Source of the DNA: Nostoc sp. B(2019)
GTDB taxonomy: Bacteria > Cyanobacteriota > Cyanobacteriia > Cyanobacteriales > Nostocaceae
Length of the DNA stretch: 64,000 nt
Direction of reading: 5' to 3'
Assembly: GCF_010091925.1 (NCBI RefSeq)
Contig: NZ_WVID01000002.1
Coordinates: 168,770-232,769, forward strand
The translations under genes were made by a program, and so were the position numbers. The notes under the pieces were generated by a model. It had not been told where the DNA came from and made no database searches. It worked only from the letters and a program-made list of their open reading frames with translations. Shown piece after piece: positions 46,631 to 56,003 of the stretch; positions within the stretch are counted from its first letter, which is position 1; every line of letters starts with the position of its first letter.

Positions 46631-47455
46631 GTGAAAACTGACAGCATTTTTTATCGCCTTTTTCAAGAATTACCCAGCATCTTTTTTGAATTAATTGGCA
46701 ACCCGCCTCAAACAGCAGATGCTTATAAATTCTCTTCAATCGAAATCAAGCAAACTGCCTTCCGCATAGATGGCGTTTTTCTCCCGACACAAGGCGAATA
46801 TCAATCGATTTACTTTGTTGAGGTTCAGTTTCAAACCGATACAGAAATTTATTCGCGTCTATTTTCAGAAATCTTTTTATACCTACATCGAAATAAACCA
46901 AAAAATCCTTGGCGAGGAGTAGTTATCTATCCTACCCGCAGTCTGGATACAGCAAATATAGATAATTACAGCGAATTTTTTACTAGCCAGCGTGTTAGCC
47001 GTATTTATTTAGATGAACTAGGCGAAACAGCAACACTGCCAGTGGGAATTGCTACGATTAAATTAGTGGTTGAAGATCAGGACACAGCAATTACAACTGC
47101 CAGAGAGTTAATATCAAGAACCCAGCAAGAAACATACACTGAACGACAACAACGACAGTTATTAGAATTAATAGAGACAATTTTAGTTTACAAGTTTCCG
47201 ACTATGAGTCGAGAGGAGATTGCAGCTATGTTTGGGTTAAGTGATTTGAAGCAAACACGAGTTTATCAAGAAGGACGAGAAGAAGGACGAGAACAAGGGC
47301 GACAAGAAGGGCGACAAGAAGGCGCACGTCAAGAAAAGTTGAGAATGGTATCTTTATTGTTGAAATTGGGATTGAGTACAGAAGAAATAGCAAAAGAGTT
47401 GGGTCTTGGTTTAGAGGAGGTTCAGCAACAAATGCAAAAACAGGCTACAAGTTAA
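46631..47455 (+). CDS. DUF2887/Rpn-family PD-(D/E)XK nuclease-like protein
   Basis: 274 aa from a GTG start (family start KTDSIFYRLFQELPS). The nuclease-like core has FRIDGVFLP and YFVEVQFQTD, matching the D and ExQ positions of the fold. The C-terminus holds a helix-forming repeat, GREEGREQGRQEGRQEG, followed by a helical tail (LKLGLSTEEIAKELGLG). Members are spread by transposition-like events and are often called recombination-promoting nucleases or putative transposases; the function in cyanobacteria is unknown. Confidence 0.83.
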   Translation: MKTDSIFYRLFQELPSIFFELIGNPPQTADAYKFSSIEIKQTAFRIDGVFLPTQGEYQSIYFVEVQFQTDTEIYSRLFSEIFLYLHRNKPKNPWRGVVIYPTRSLDTANIDNYSEFFTSQRVSRIYLDELGETATLPVGIATIKLVVEDQDTAITTARELISRTQQETYTERQQRQLLELIETILVYKFPTMSREEIAAMFGLSDLKQTRVYQEGREEGREQGRQEGRQEGARQEKLRMVSLLLKLGLSTEEIAKELGLGLEEVQQQMQKQATS

Positions 47456-47551
47456 GCTCGACTTTATCTATTTTTACCGATGCGATGTCATTTGAATTGA
47501 GCGTTTGAGCGATGTAGCTGTTTATGCGGTTTAATTGGATAAAGTCGAGCT
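47455..47551. repeat. inverted repeat spanning the convergent gene ends
   Basis: 14-bp perfect inverted repeat (AGCTCGACTTTATC at 47455-47468 and its complement at 47538-47551) with 69 bases between. It touches the stop codons of both convergent genes. The long loop is poor for a terminator; it may be a relic of an inserted element. Confidence 0.65.
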
Positions 47552-48401
47552 AAGCGATTGTTCGCGCTAATAACACTGGACACGTGGCATTGACTCGAAC
47601 ATAGTCAGACAAAGAAGCACCTATTAGTCGGTCTATATCAACAAAACTCTTAGCGATCGATGGACGACGATCTGGAGAACCGAGTAATAATAAGTCTATA
47701 TTCAACTCCTCTGCCAACCGACAAATTTCTTCACCTGGCTTACCACTGCTGCTATAACAACGATATTGAATACCTTGTCTTTCAGCTTCAGCCGCCGCAG
47801 CTGCCAAAACAGGATTTTTGCCTGAGTTAACCTCGGTTATTTCTGAGATTTTGCCGCCTAAATCTGTAGCAATATTAGCCAAAATCAACTGACCACCCTG
47901 AATATCTCGCAGCAGGAAAAGAGCTAATTTTAAACAGTTTTTTGACGCATCAGAGTTGTCCATTGCCACCATAATGCGCTTAATTCTTTTGACGTAAATG
48001 TCATCTTTTACCAGCAACATGGGGCGAGAAGATAACTGGAAAACATACTGACTGACTGAGTTCGATAAAATTGATTGCAGTCGCTTAAGTCCGCGTGAAC
48101 CCATAATAATCAAGTCAGCATCGATTTCATCAGCTACTTGGCAAACCACATCTTTGGGATCTCCTTGCCGTAAAATTGAAGAAACCTGGCTAGGATCTAA
48201 GTTCAAAGTCTGAATGGCATTAGCCAAGATTTTGCCGCCCTCTTCCCATTTAGCTGTCATGGCAGCTGCGGTACTTTGACCAGTTACAACATGCAAAACT
48301 GTAACTTTTGCATATTTAATTGATGGCATTTCTTTCAGCGTTTTAAGCATTTCTTCTGCGTGTCCCAATCCTGAGACAGCCAGCAAAATTTTTTCTATCA
48401 T
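47550..48401 (-). CDS. universal stress protein with two Usp domains
   Basis: 283 aa consisting of two fused UspA-type domains (about 1-140 and 145-283). ATP-binding patterns are IIMGSRGLKRLQSILS in the first and LLLLGSPDRRPS with LIGASLSDYV in the second; the second lacks part of the G-x2-G-x9-G(S/T) pattern. Double-domain Usps dimerise internally and are thought to help under stress, often linked with membrane transporters; no partner is seen here. Confidence 0.92.
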   Translation of the reverse strand: MIEKILLAVSGLGHAEEMLKTLKEMPSIKYAKVTVLHVVTGQSTAAAMTAKWEEGGKILANAIQTLNLDPSQVSSILRQGDPKDVVCQVADEIDADLIIMGSRGLKRLQSILSNSVSQYVFQLSSRPMLLVKDDIYVKRIKRIMVAMDNSDASKNCLKLALFLLRDIQGGQLILANIATDLGGKISEITEVNSGKNPVLAAAAAEAERQGIQYRCYSSSGKPGEEICRLAEELNIDLLLLGSPDRRPSIAKSFVDIDRLIGASLSDYVRVNATCPVLLARTIA

Positions 48402-49149
48402 CTTACTAGTTCTTGTTAAGGTTGCTTTAGTTTTCGCTGTTAGGACGTGGCTCAGACCGGATTTTCACCACCTGGCTTGACAACCTAGTCAGTATGTTGT
48501 GAGTTGGCGCAAATAAACTTTACTTTTTGGTCTTTAGTCTTTAACACTTAAATAACCAAGTACAAAAGACTAAATAAATGTTTAGGTTTATTCATACCAC
48601 CAGTTAGTCAAATTTTAAACTAGGCTTCAATCATTAAGCATACTCTCAATTTAGCCTGATTAACTTAACAAATTATGATGTTAGTTATTATCTTTAATCT
48701 ATATTAACTTTTTGTAAATAAAAGTTAGTTAAGTATTGCAAAGAAATTTCCAAAAAATACAAATAATAGTCTTTTTTAAATGCATATCAGACTATTTAAG
48801 AAAAATTATAATGTTGATATAGATTGTTTATATTTAATATAATCACATGGTAAACATTTTGTATTTGGCTGTGTCAGATGTTTTGCGATCGCACCAAACT
48901 AGGGAATACGCGCGTATAAATTATCAACTTAAAATAGTTGTACGTAGGCATTATCCGGCGGCATCATGCGATCGCAGTTTGAGAACATAGGTATATTCGA
49001 GTTTTGAGTAAGCTACATATCGATATCCAGGCGTTGCTAATTAAGAATATGAATTTTGTTTCGCGCAAAGGCGCAAAGACGCAAAGATAAGAGTTATAAA
49101 GACTTTATTTTGGAATTTCATATTATCTATATGCAGCAATTTAATATGT
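48402..49149 (+). other. AT-rich region upstream of the CRISPR array, with probable leader
   Basis: No gene. The last 300-400 bases are very AT-rich, and the run into the first repeat (49091-49149) is a plausible leader, because the repeat ends with ATTGAAAT in the + direction, which fits transcription from left to right. A fragment of the 'gcgcaaagacgcaaag' repeat lies at 49061-49090, inside the expected leader. Confidence 0.55.
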
Positions 49150-51341
49150 GTTTCAATCCCTAATAGGGATTTTGTGTAATTGAAATCTAACAATATCACA
49201 GTAGCTTCATCCATCGTTGTTGTTTCAATCCCTAATAGGGATTTTGTGTAATTGAAATCAATCAAATAAGCCTTAAGAGGATTACCCTGAAGTTTCAATC
49301 CCTAATAGGGATTTTGTGTAATTGAAATTCTTGAAAGTTTTATTTACGAACATCTTCTATCGAGTTTCAATCCCTAATAGGGATTTTGTGTAATTGAAAT
49401 CTTATTCACACCCTCATCAAGAAAGCGACTACCGGTTTCAATCCCTAATAGGGATTTTGTGTAATTGAAATTTTCTTTAGCTCTTTTATAAGTTTGCGTA
49501 GTCGCTTGTTTCAATCCCTAATAGGGATTTTGTGTAATTGAAATGCATTTGCTTTCTCCTGCGCCGCTATGCGTTTGATGTTTCAATCCCTAATAGGGAT
49601 TTTGTGTAATTGAAATAGAAGTTGCTGAGTGGACGAAGAATACGGGTTTAGTTTCAATCCCTAATAGGGATTTTGTGTAATTGAAATTTTCTTTAATATC
49701 CTCATTAATAGCTTCAAAATTTGTTTCAATCCCTAATAGGGATTTTGTGTAATTGAAATTCACCAGGGCTAATGCGAACAGTAAAACTTGTCGTAGTGTT
49801 TCAATCCCTAATAGGGATTTTGTGTAATTGAAATTACCAAACTTGAGAATCATGTACGACATGGTGGAGTTTCAATCCCTAATAGGGATTTTGTGTAATT
49901 GAAATGTCATTCCAAGAGTCATATCGTATGTCATTCCAGATGTTTCAATCCCTAATAGGGATTTTGTGTAATTGAAATTAGGGTTTCTGTAGCTATGGAC
50001 AGATTGGATGACGTTTCAATCCCTAATAGGGATTTTGTGTAATTGAAATTTAAAGTTAAAGATGAACTTAAAGGTAGATGTAATGTTTCAATCCCTAATA
50101 GGGATTTTGTGTAATTGAAATTTAGGTAACTGTGGGAGTGCAACGGCTAAACTACAAGTTTCAATCCCTAATAGGGATTTTGTGTAATTGAAATCTGAAG
50201 AGAGGACAAGACTGAAGAAGTTGGAGGATATTGTTTCAATCCCTAATAGGGATTTTGTGTAATTGAAATAGAATCAGGGAATTATGTACACACACATTAA
50301 TACCTGGTTTCAATCCCTAATAGGGATTTTGTGTAATTGAAATCCAACAAACCGTACTTCGTGTGATTCAAAATTAGTTTCAATCCCTAATAGGGATTTT
50401 GTGTAATTGAAATGTAATACCCCCTGTTATTGGATGTCATTTGAGATGTTTCAATCCCTAATAGGGATTTTGTGTAATTGAAATCCGCTATACACGTCGG
50501 AGACATCCCTGTACTTAAGTTTCAATCCCTAATAGGGATTTTGTGTAATTGAAATGTTGGGGTTCCTGTACACAGCCTGTATTGATGGGTTTCAATCCCT
50601 AATAGGGATTTTGTGTAATTGAAATCGTTTACCATGAGGCGACCAAATGGCTTATCACCTGTTTCAATCCCTAATAGGGATTTTGTGTAATTGAAATGGT
50701 TCAGAGGGGTATATACATTACAAGGAAAATATGTTTCAATCCCTAATAGGGATTTTGTGTAATTGAAATGCAAGTCGCCAAGAATGCATTGAATACTGGG
50801 GCTGTTTCAATCCCTAATAGGGATTTTGTGTAATTGAAATCGCCATCAAAGCAATGGTTGAAGCAGGTATGACTAGTTTCAATCCCTAATAGGGATTTTG
50901 TGTAATTGAAATAATTATTTTTACTTCCATATACTCTTTTGGTAGGTGGTTTCAATCCCTAATAGGGATTTTGTGTAATTGAAATAGACATTAACTAGAG
51001 AGGAGTAAAAAATTCTTATCCGTTTCAATCCCTAATAGGGATTTTGTGTAATTGAAATGAGATAAATCGTACCCACCCCCCCAGTGAATTGAAGTTTCAA
51101 TCCCTAATAGGGATTTTGTGTAATTGAAATCTTTATTCGTTGTTACTATCGCTAATATCGGAAAGTTTCAATCCCTAATAGGGATTTTGTGTAATTGAAA
51201 TTCCATCGATTTATAGATATCTGAATATCAGTTAAGTTTCAATCCCTAATAGGGATTTTGTGTAATTGAAATAAGGGATGTCGATATAATGCCGGTTTAT
51301 ACTCGTTTCAATCCCTAATAGGGATTTTGTGTAATTGAAAT
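49150..51341 (+). CRISPR. CRISPR array, 31 repeats and 30 spacers, no cas genes in the window
   Basis: Thirty-one copies of a 37-bp repeat, starting GTTTCAATCCCTAATAGGG and ending TTTTGTGTAATTGAAAT; all look identical. First repeat 49150-49186, last 51305-51341; spacers are 32-38 bases. The inner palindrome AATCCCTAATAGGGATT forms the hairpin cut by a Cas6-like enzyme, and the last eight bases (ATTGAAAT) would be the crRNA 5' handle. The repeat class is one seen with cyanobacterial type I-D and III systems. The terminal repeat is as perfect as the others, which is unusual for an old trailer end. No cas gene is found within 15 kb on either side. Confidence 0.97.
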
Positions 51342-51527
51342 AGCAGGAGCCTGAAAGCCTTGCCTTATTTGGTTTTCAAGGTTCTGTTGCGCGAATTTAG
51401 AAATCATAACATGAGGAGTTGTAATTTGGCTAGATACAAATCGCTGAAAGCTAGTCCAGGTAAGTTGCGCGGATGGTTTATAAATTTTATTGCCCTCAAA
51501 TTCTTGCATAGACGACAATTCAGCCAT
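51315..51527 (-). other. possible truncated ORF running into the last CRISPR repeat
   Basis: An ATG at 51527 with GAGG upstream opens about 60 residues (MAELSSMQEFEG, then TPHVMISKFAQQNLENQIR) and then continues into the last repeat, where it stops. The C-terminus is therefore repeat-derived. It may be a gene cut off by the array, or chance. I do not recognise it. Confidence 0.35.
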
Positions 51528-51736
51528 TTTTATAGTGACCTCTTCACTAAACACCTACCCATCCGCGCACTCGGCACAGAAACTAGTCGAATTGCAAAGC
51601 TGCTTACTATCAATATTTTCCACTTTGCCAAGATGAATTGATACTATCGAGATCATACTCGATTAGTTCAGTTGACTTAGACACGATGTCTACAGCGGTA
51701 AACTACGCACTTCCGATTCCCCTCAAACGTCGGATG
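51528..51736. other. gene-poor stretch between the array and the small unknown gene
   Basis: On the minus strand a GTG-started run of about 25 codons (SKSTELIEYDLDSINSSWQS and KY) ends at a stop near 51612. It has a protein-like composition but no known family. It suggests that remnants of small genes, possibly defence-related, lie between the array trailer and 51737. Confidence 0.3.
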
Positions 51737-52060
51737 TTATTTGATAGAGTCTTCAAAGTCTGTCATAGCACAAGCAAACTCTCTAAAAGCGGTTTTAATA
51801 AGAACCTCTTTCGTTCCCCTTTCAAGTCGAGAATTGCGTATAAGATCTGCTAATTCTATAAACAGCATAGAAAACATAAAACGATCTTGGCGGTCAACTT
51901 GTTTCAAGCAAGACAGTATAAACTCATAAAGCTCTGTTTTTCTAGGTTTGGTTTGTTCTTCCCATATTTGTAATCCAAGCCGGAAGGTTCTCAAGCGGAT
52001 TTCATTAGTGTTGAAAGACGCGTCTTTGTAGCGAACTGATACGCGTTGAGGTATTTCCAT
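51737..52060 (-). CDS. small unknown protein
   Basis: 107 aa, not recognised. It is helical and charged (RTFRLGLQIWEEQTKPR, LADLIRNSRLERGTKE), without signal or membrane segment. It lies between the CRISPR array and hisC on the same strand as hisC, 97 bp away. The region between it and the array contains more small-ORF debris. No function assigned. Confidence 0.6.
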   Translation of the reverse strand: MEIPQRVSVRYKDASFNTNEIRLRTFRLGLQIWEEQTKPRKTELYEFILSCLKQVDRQDRFMFSMLFIELADLIRNSRLERGTKEVLIKTAFREFACAMTDFEDSIK

Positions 52061-52157
52061 AAGTTTTCACATGAAAATTCAATGTAAAGTAATTATTCAG
52101 ACTTTTTCTGGCTCATCCGGGAAAATGGATAAATTAGAGCTTGTTACTCTGAGCTAA

Positions 52158-53204
52158 TTACGAATTACTCAGCGCTTTTACTAGAATTTGATTTTGCTCC
52201 TCAGTCCCAATAGTGATGCGTAATTTATCATCCAGTCCTGGCTGCTTGAAGTAGCGGATTAAAATTCTCTGTTCTTTGAGCTTTTGATAGAGATATTCTG
52301 CATTATCTTGCGGAGGTTGTACCAGTAAGAAGTTAGTTTGAGAATCCCAAACACGGAAACCTAATTGTTTCAAGTCTGTTGCTAGTTTAATCCGCGATGC
52401 TTTAATCTTTGCTACACAAGCATTTTTATAAGCTTGATCGGTGATTGCAACTGTCCCAACTGCACAAGCGATCGCATCAATGTTATAACTATCTTTCACC
52501 TTAAACAATCCATGCAACAACTTGGGATTAGCTACTGCAAATCCCAGCCGTAATCCTGCCAATGAGTACCCTTTAGAAAGTGTCCGAATTACGATCGCAT
52601 TCTCGTATTCTTTAACCAAAGCCAATGCATTATCTTCAGCAAAATCAATATATGCTTCGTCAATCACTAAAACCCCAGATAACTGGCTAGCTAATTTCCG
52701 TAAGTCTTCTATTGGTACTGTGTGCCCCGAAGGACTATTGGGCGATGCAATAAATGTTACAGATCCATTAACAGCAACTAATTCCTCCAGAGGTAAACTA
52801 TAATCCTCGTTGTAGGGAACCTCAGTAATATCCGCATCTTGTATTTGAACTAATGTACGATATAGCACGTAAGTTGGCATTGGGTAGACTACCCTTCGCC
52901 CAGGTTCTACACAGGCTCGAATCACTACGCTCAATAATTCGTCGCTGCCATTTCCGACAATAATCCAATCACTAGGAACTCCTAAAACTTGACTCACTGC
53001 TTGACGAAACTCGCCGCCAAACGGTTCTGGATATCGTCGCAACCACTCCCCATCGATATTTTGCAGTACAGCTAGTGCCGCAGGGGAAGGAGGATAGGGG
53101 TTTTCATTGCTGTTGAGTTTGATGAACTGTGTGCCGCGCTGGGGTTGCTCACCGGGAACATAGCTAGCCATTGCGTCAACATTGGAGCGGAAGTAGTTGA
53201 TCAT
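52158..53204 (-). CDS. hisC: histidinol-phosphate aminotransferase
   Basis: PLP enzyme of histidine synthesis, 348 aa. Substrate and cofactor motifs: KLNSNENPYPPSP near the N-terminus, GNGSDELL, ASPNSPSGHTVP, VIDEAYIDFAED and the PLP lysine in TLSKGYSLAGLRLGF; the C-terminal arginine is in KLRITIGTEEQN. The length is normal. It stands alone. A few HisC-type proteins act on phenylalanine or other amino acids, but the sequence follows the usual cyanobacterial HisC. Confidence 0.92.
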   Translation of the reverse strand: MINYFRSNVDAMASYVPGEQPQRGTQFIKLNSNENPYPPSPAALAVLQNIDGEWLRRYPEPFGGEFRQAVSQVLGVPSDWIIVGNGSDELLSVVIRACVEPGRRVVYPMPTYVLYRTLVQIQDADITEVPYNEDYSLPLEELVAVNGSVTFIASPNSPSGHTVPIEDLRKLASQLSGVLVIDEAYIDFAEDNALALVKEYENAIVIRTLSKGYSLAGLRLGFAVANPKLLHGLFKVKDSYNIDAIACAVGTVAITDQAYKNACVAKIKASRIKLATDLKQLGFRVWDSQTNFLLVQPPQDNAEYLYQKLKEQRILIRYFKQPGLDDKLRITIGTEEQNQILVKALSNS

Positions 53205-53433
53205 AGGGCATTGGGTATGGAAATAGACTTTTAGTTAGCGTTGCGATCGCTTGCGGTGGGCGATTATGCGATCGCAAATCCTGAATTGCTTTCTCACAAC
53301 GAGTGATTAGCCATCAGTGAGCAACAAGATTCCCGACTTTTCTAAAAATTCGGGAATCTAAGTCTTGCAAACTTGATATCCTTATACCAGAAAGGTCAAA
53401 CAGGCATGTAACCTCAATGCTAGTCCTGAAACT

Positions 53434-53952
53434 ATGAGCGCTAACGAAATATCTCTTCGACCTGCTGAAGAAACAGATGCGTGGTTAATGAGTGCAATTC
53501 ATATTGCTGCTATCAAAGCTCTGCCTCCAACTTTATATACCGAGAAAGAACTGTTAGCCTGGCGTAATTACCGCGACCAGCCCGATGGTTCAAATATCTT
53601 GAGAAGTATGAAAGTCGAAACTTTTTGGGTTGCTGTCGAGCGTGATGTAGTCACAGGATTTACTAGTTATATTGTTGATGAACTTATCGGATTATATGTC
53701 CATCCTAAATATCAAGGTAAAGGAATAGGACGCACTCTAGTTGAGCATTTTTGCAACGAAGCAACTAATCGCGGCATTGATAAAGTGATTACAACTGCTA
53801 GCCTTTATGCTGAAGGATTTTATTTGCGACTAGGATTTATTGCTATTCAAAGAGCACCTCATCAATTAAGAAGTTGCATAATTGTTCCAGTTACTAAGAT
53901 GAGTAAGACATTATCTCATACTACAGATGATGATAATTTTGCATCCAGATGA
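53434..53952 (+). CDS. GNAT family N-acetyltransferase
   Basis: 172 aa with the acetyl-CoA loop YVHPKYQGKGIGRTLVEHF and the final signature FYLRLGFIAIQRAP. The N-terminal part (ISLRPAEETDAW) is typical of the YafP/ElaA-like acetyltransferases. The substrate is unknown. The stop codon overlaps (ATGA) a 37-codon ORF. Confidence 0.88.
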   Translation: MSANEISLRPAEETDAWLMSAIHIAAIKALPPTLYTEKELLAWRNYRDQPDGSNILRSMKVETFWVAVERDVVTGFTSYIVDELIGLYVHPKYQGKGIGRTLVEHFCNEATNRGIDKVITTASLYAEGFYLRLGFIAIQRAPHQLRSCIIVPVTKMSKTLSHTTDDDNFASR

Positions 53953-54062
53953 AATCATCATTTGAGCTTAAACGCAAATCCAAACAACTGCTAGAAATTG
54001 CTGAAACAGGAGTGTGGATCAACAGCGTGTTTTCCTGTTTGCAGACTATCAAAAGGAAATAG
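53949..54062 (+). CDS. possible 37-codon ORF overlapping the GNAT stop
   Basis: ATG at 53949 overlaps the GNAT stop codon (ATGA) and encodes MKSSFELKRKSKQLLEIAET followed by 17 more residues. It is basic and helical. The coupling makes it plausible, but the peptide has no known relative that I can name, and the sequence after it is repeat-like (54070-54125), so it may be the start of a gene cut short. Confidence 0.3.
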   Translation: MKSSFELKRKSKQLLEIAETGVWINSVFSCLQTIKRK

Positions 54063-54172
54063 AGTCAAAGCGATCGCCCTACAGCCCTTTGGGCATCCTA
54101 CGGTAGGCGTTGGCGCAGCCATCGCTTTGGTTGAGACAATCCAGATAAAGCGATCGCTGCAATTTTGTCCCA

Positions 54173-55162
<990 letters not shown>

Positions 55163-55200
55163 TCATTATTGTAAGGCCATAAGGATGCGTTGGGGAGCGG

Positions 55201-55326
55201 AGGGGCAGGGGGGCAGGGGGGCAGAAGAATTTTAGATTTTAGATTTTAGATTTTGGATTGAACAATCTAAAATCCCAAATTGCAAATCCAAAATTGAATG
55301 GGCAGGGGGGCACAAGGGGAATAAAT
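55201..55326 (+). repeat. 'attttag' repeat block, copy 2
   Basis: G-rich lead ('ggcaggggggcaggggg'), the tandem heptamer 'attttag' (three to four units), then 'ttggattgaacaatc' and 'caaattgcaaatccaaaatt', then a G-rich tail. It is an almost exact copy of 45533-45624. Confidence 0.85.
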
Positions 55327-55383
55327 TACTGGCTCAGAACGGGCTAAACGCCCCGCTACCGCGCTTCAGGACTCAGTACTGAA

Positions 55384-55914
55384 TTATGCAGCGTGGGGAT
55401 TAAGAAAACGATTGGCAAATTTTAGAACATCACCCATGTCTGTATTGCCATCGCGATCGCTATCCAAAAAACTATTCAACAGTGGATTTGAACCAAGAGT
55501 ACCAGGTTTAGTTGAACCCATATTCAGCAGACCTAGAATTCCTGAAGTTAGTGTTGGTAAAGCGGCTTGAATCACATTGGGACTTAGCCCGGTTCTTTGA
55601 GAAACAGTTTGCACAATTTGCTGTTGTAACTGAGGTGTCAGCAGAGATTGCAACCCAGATGCACCCATACCACTACCCGCAACTTGACCAATGAGATTCT
55701 GGAACTGATTGCCACCAAGTGTTGACTGCTGTTGCTTGAGCACGGGACGAAGCGCATTACCCAAAACTGACATGACATTTTGTACTTGAGATGGTTGAAT
55801 TCCTCGACTAACTATTACTTGCTGAATCGAGTTTGTGATTGACTCTAACTGAGCAACACTTCCCTGTTGATTTGGATTGTTAATTGCACTCAAAACATCA
55901 AAGAAAAGTCCCAT
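55384..55914 (-). CDS. DUF937 family protein with a calcium-loop-like C-terminus
   Basis: 176 aa from the ATG at 55914 (MGLFFDVLSAINN). DUF937 proteins are helical, rich in Gln, Asn, Gly and Ser (QQQSTLGGNQFQNLIGQ; LPTLTSGILGLLNMG). The C-terminus DSDRDGNTDMGDVLKFANRF has the spacing of a dockerin or EF-hand loop, so a calcium-binding or structural role is possible. There is no signal peptide. Function unknown. An AT-rich tandem repeat lies immediately upstream (55955-56003). Confidence 0.8.
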   Translation of the reverse strand: MGLFFDVLSAINNPNQQGSVAQLESITNSIQQVIVSRGIQPSQVQNVMSVLGNALRPVLKQQQSTLGGNQFQNLIGQVAGSGMGASGLQSLLTPQLQQQIVQTVSQRTGLSPNVIQAALPTLTSGILGLLNMGSTKPGTLGSNPLLNSFLDSDRDGNTDMGDVLKFANRFLNPHAA

Positions 55915-55954
55915 AATTAATGTCCTCAATCAAGATTGATAGGTTAGTGAAAAT

Positions 55955-56003
55955 AATTAGTAATTATGAATTATGAATTATGAATTACTAATTACTAATT
56001 ACC
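55955..56003. repeat. 'aattatgaatt'/'taattac' short tandem repeats
   Basis: Runs of 'attatgaattatgaatta' followed by 'ctaattactaattac' between two same-strand genes. A related run, 'ttcataattcataattcata', lies at 62436-62480. Confidence 0.8.

Noticed and set aside
49041..50955. Minus-strand open frames in the CRISPR array with the repeated residues FNYTKSLLGIET
   Set aside because: They are only the translation of the CRISPR repeat; spacer length variation breaks the frame, and there is no start signal.
48402..52157. cas genes next to the CRISPR array
   Set aside because: All neighbours (universal stress protein, small unknown proteins, hisC) lack Cas motifs such as the HD, ferredoxin-like RAMP or Cas1 residues.
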